Shown here: positions 5,892 to 6,051 of the stretch, piece after piece
Layout of the letters: every line of letters starts with the position of its first letter
How positions within the stretch are numbered: the first letter of the stretch is position 1
NCBI GenBank assembly: GCA_944372275.1
Contig: CALVYO010000077.1
Coordinates: 1-6,051 of the forward strand
DNA from: an uncultured Bacilli bacterium
GTDB lineage: Bacteria > Bacillota_I > Bacilli_A > RF39 > UBA660
Reading direction: 5' to 3'
Length of the DNA: 6,051 bases
Position numbers and translations under genes: made by a program
The notes under the pieces: model-generated
What the model saw: only the letters and a program-made list of their open reading frames with translations
Database searches by the model: none
Told to the model about the DNA's origin: nothing

Positions 5892-5913
5892 TGAATTGTC
5901 CTTAATATCGGAC
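5863..5913 (+). repeat. Two 18-bp direct repeats around the rightward promoter
   Basis: TTGACAATATTTTCGGAC (5863-5880) and TTGTCCTTAATATCGGAC (5896-5913) match at 13 of 18 positions and share an identical TCGGAC end. They are 33 bp apart, about three helical turns, so they would face the same side of the DNA. The second copy is also part of an inverted repeat (GAATTGTCC and GGACATTC, 5893-5917). These are plausible repressor sites placed over the -35 region and downstream of the start point. Confidence 0.45.
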
Positions 5914-5938
5914 ATTCAAAAGAAAGGAGGTTAAGAAT

Positions 5939-6051
5939 ATGAGATTATTTAAGAAAGATAATATAAATGATTATATAATTCCTAAAGATTTATCTATTGG
6001 AGCAACTGGTATGCTTAATTCATTATTAGTTAGAACTAATGATGAACTTGA
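5939..6051 (+). CDS. Truncated 5' end of an unidentified gene
   Basis: The first 37 codons of an open frame running off the right edge. It starts with ATG eight bases after a perfect AAAGGAGG (5923-5930), behind a strong promoter. The segment reads MRLFKKDNINDYIIPK and continues DLSIGATGMLNSLLVR. The last part resembles the opening helix of winged-helix replication proteins of the DnaD or RepA-N kind (I-x-x-x-L-S-x-x-A-x-G-x-L-x-x-L-L). That would fit a replication or early gene of a mobile element controlled by the divergent XRE repressor. The match is too short to rely on. Confidence 0.7.
   Translation, partial: MRLFKKDNINDYIIPKDLSIGATGMLNSLLVRTNDEL

Overview
The window is very AT-rich, uses the standard code with TAA stops, and carries strong AGGAGG-type ribosome binding sites. 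This points to a low-GC Bacillota (Firmicutes) genome; gut Erysipelotrichia or Clostridia are plausible but not provable from this sequence. No rRNA, tRNA, CRISPR array or insertion sequence was recognised. The mix of regulator, zeta-type toxin, PHP-ATPase and a divergent promoter looks like accessory DNA: mobile-element cargo or a small defence/toxin island.

Layout from right to left, which is the direction of transcription of almost everything. At the right edge (5939-6051, + strand) a truncated gene begins behind an excellent TTGACA-17-TATATT promoter. Its divergent neighbour is an XRE-family helix-turn-helix regulator (5253-5774, -). The regulator opens a tight minus-strand operon. Next comes a small P-loop nucleotide-kinase-like protein (4739-5239), whose ribosome binding site overlaps the regulator's stop codon. 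It is followed by a zeta-toxin-family P-loop kinase (3852-4697) and a HAD-superfamily phosphatase (3011-3790). An HTH regulator upstream of a zeta-type kinase recalls PezA-PezT. Here there is an extra kinase between the two, a phosphatase behind them, and an altered substrate loop in the zeta protein.

The gap 2822-3010 is rich in signals. It has four ATGACAC heptamers arranged as two tandem pairs facing each other, and an extended -10 promoter. It also has a long hairpin followed by seven U residues, lying between that promoter and the next gene. Beyond it sits a second module: a 781-residue fusion of a PHP metal-dependent hydrolase domain to an SMC/ABC-like ATPase (the type I know as TrlF-like; 476-2821). 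A small unrecognised gene (244-486) overlaps its 3' end. The last 243 bases carry a minus-strand terminator (20-42) and a plus-strand terminator (91-115), so the operon probably converges with a plus-strand unit beyond the left edge.

Taken together, the window can be read as two modules. One is a regulator/kinase/zeta/phosphatase operon built around phosphoryl transfer. The other is a nucleotide-triggered PHP-ATPase that may act as a nuclease effector, behind a leader that looks like an attenuator. The families are read from visible motifs; the defence and toxin roles are inference.
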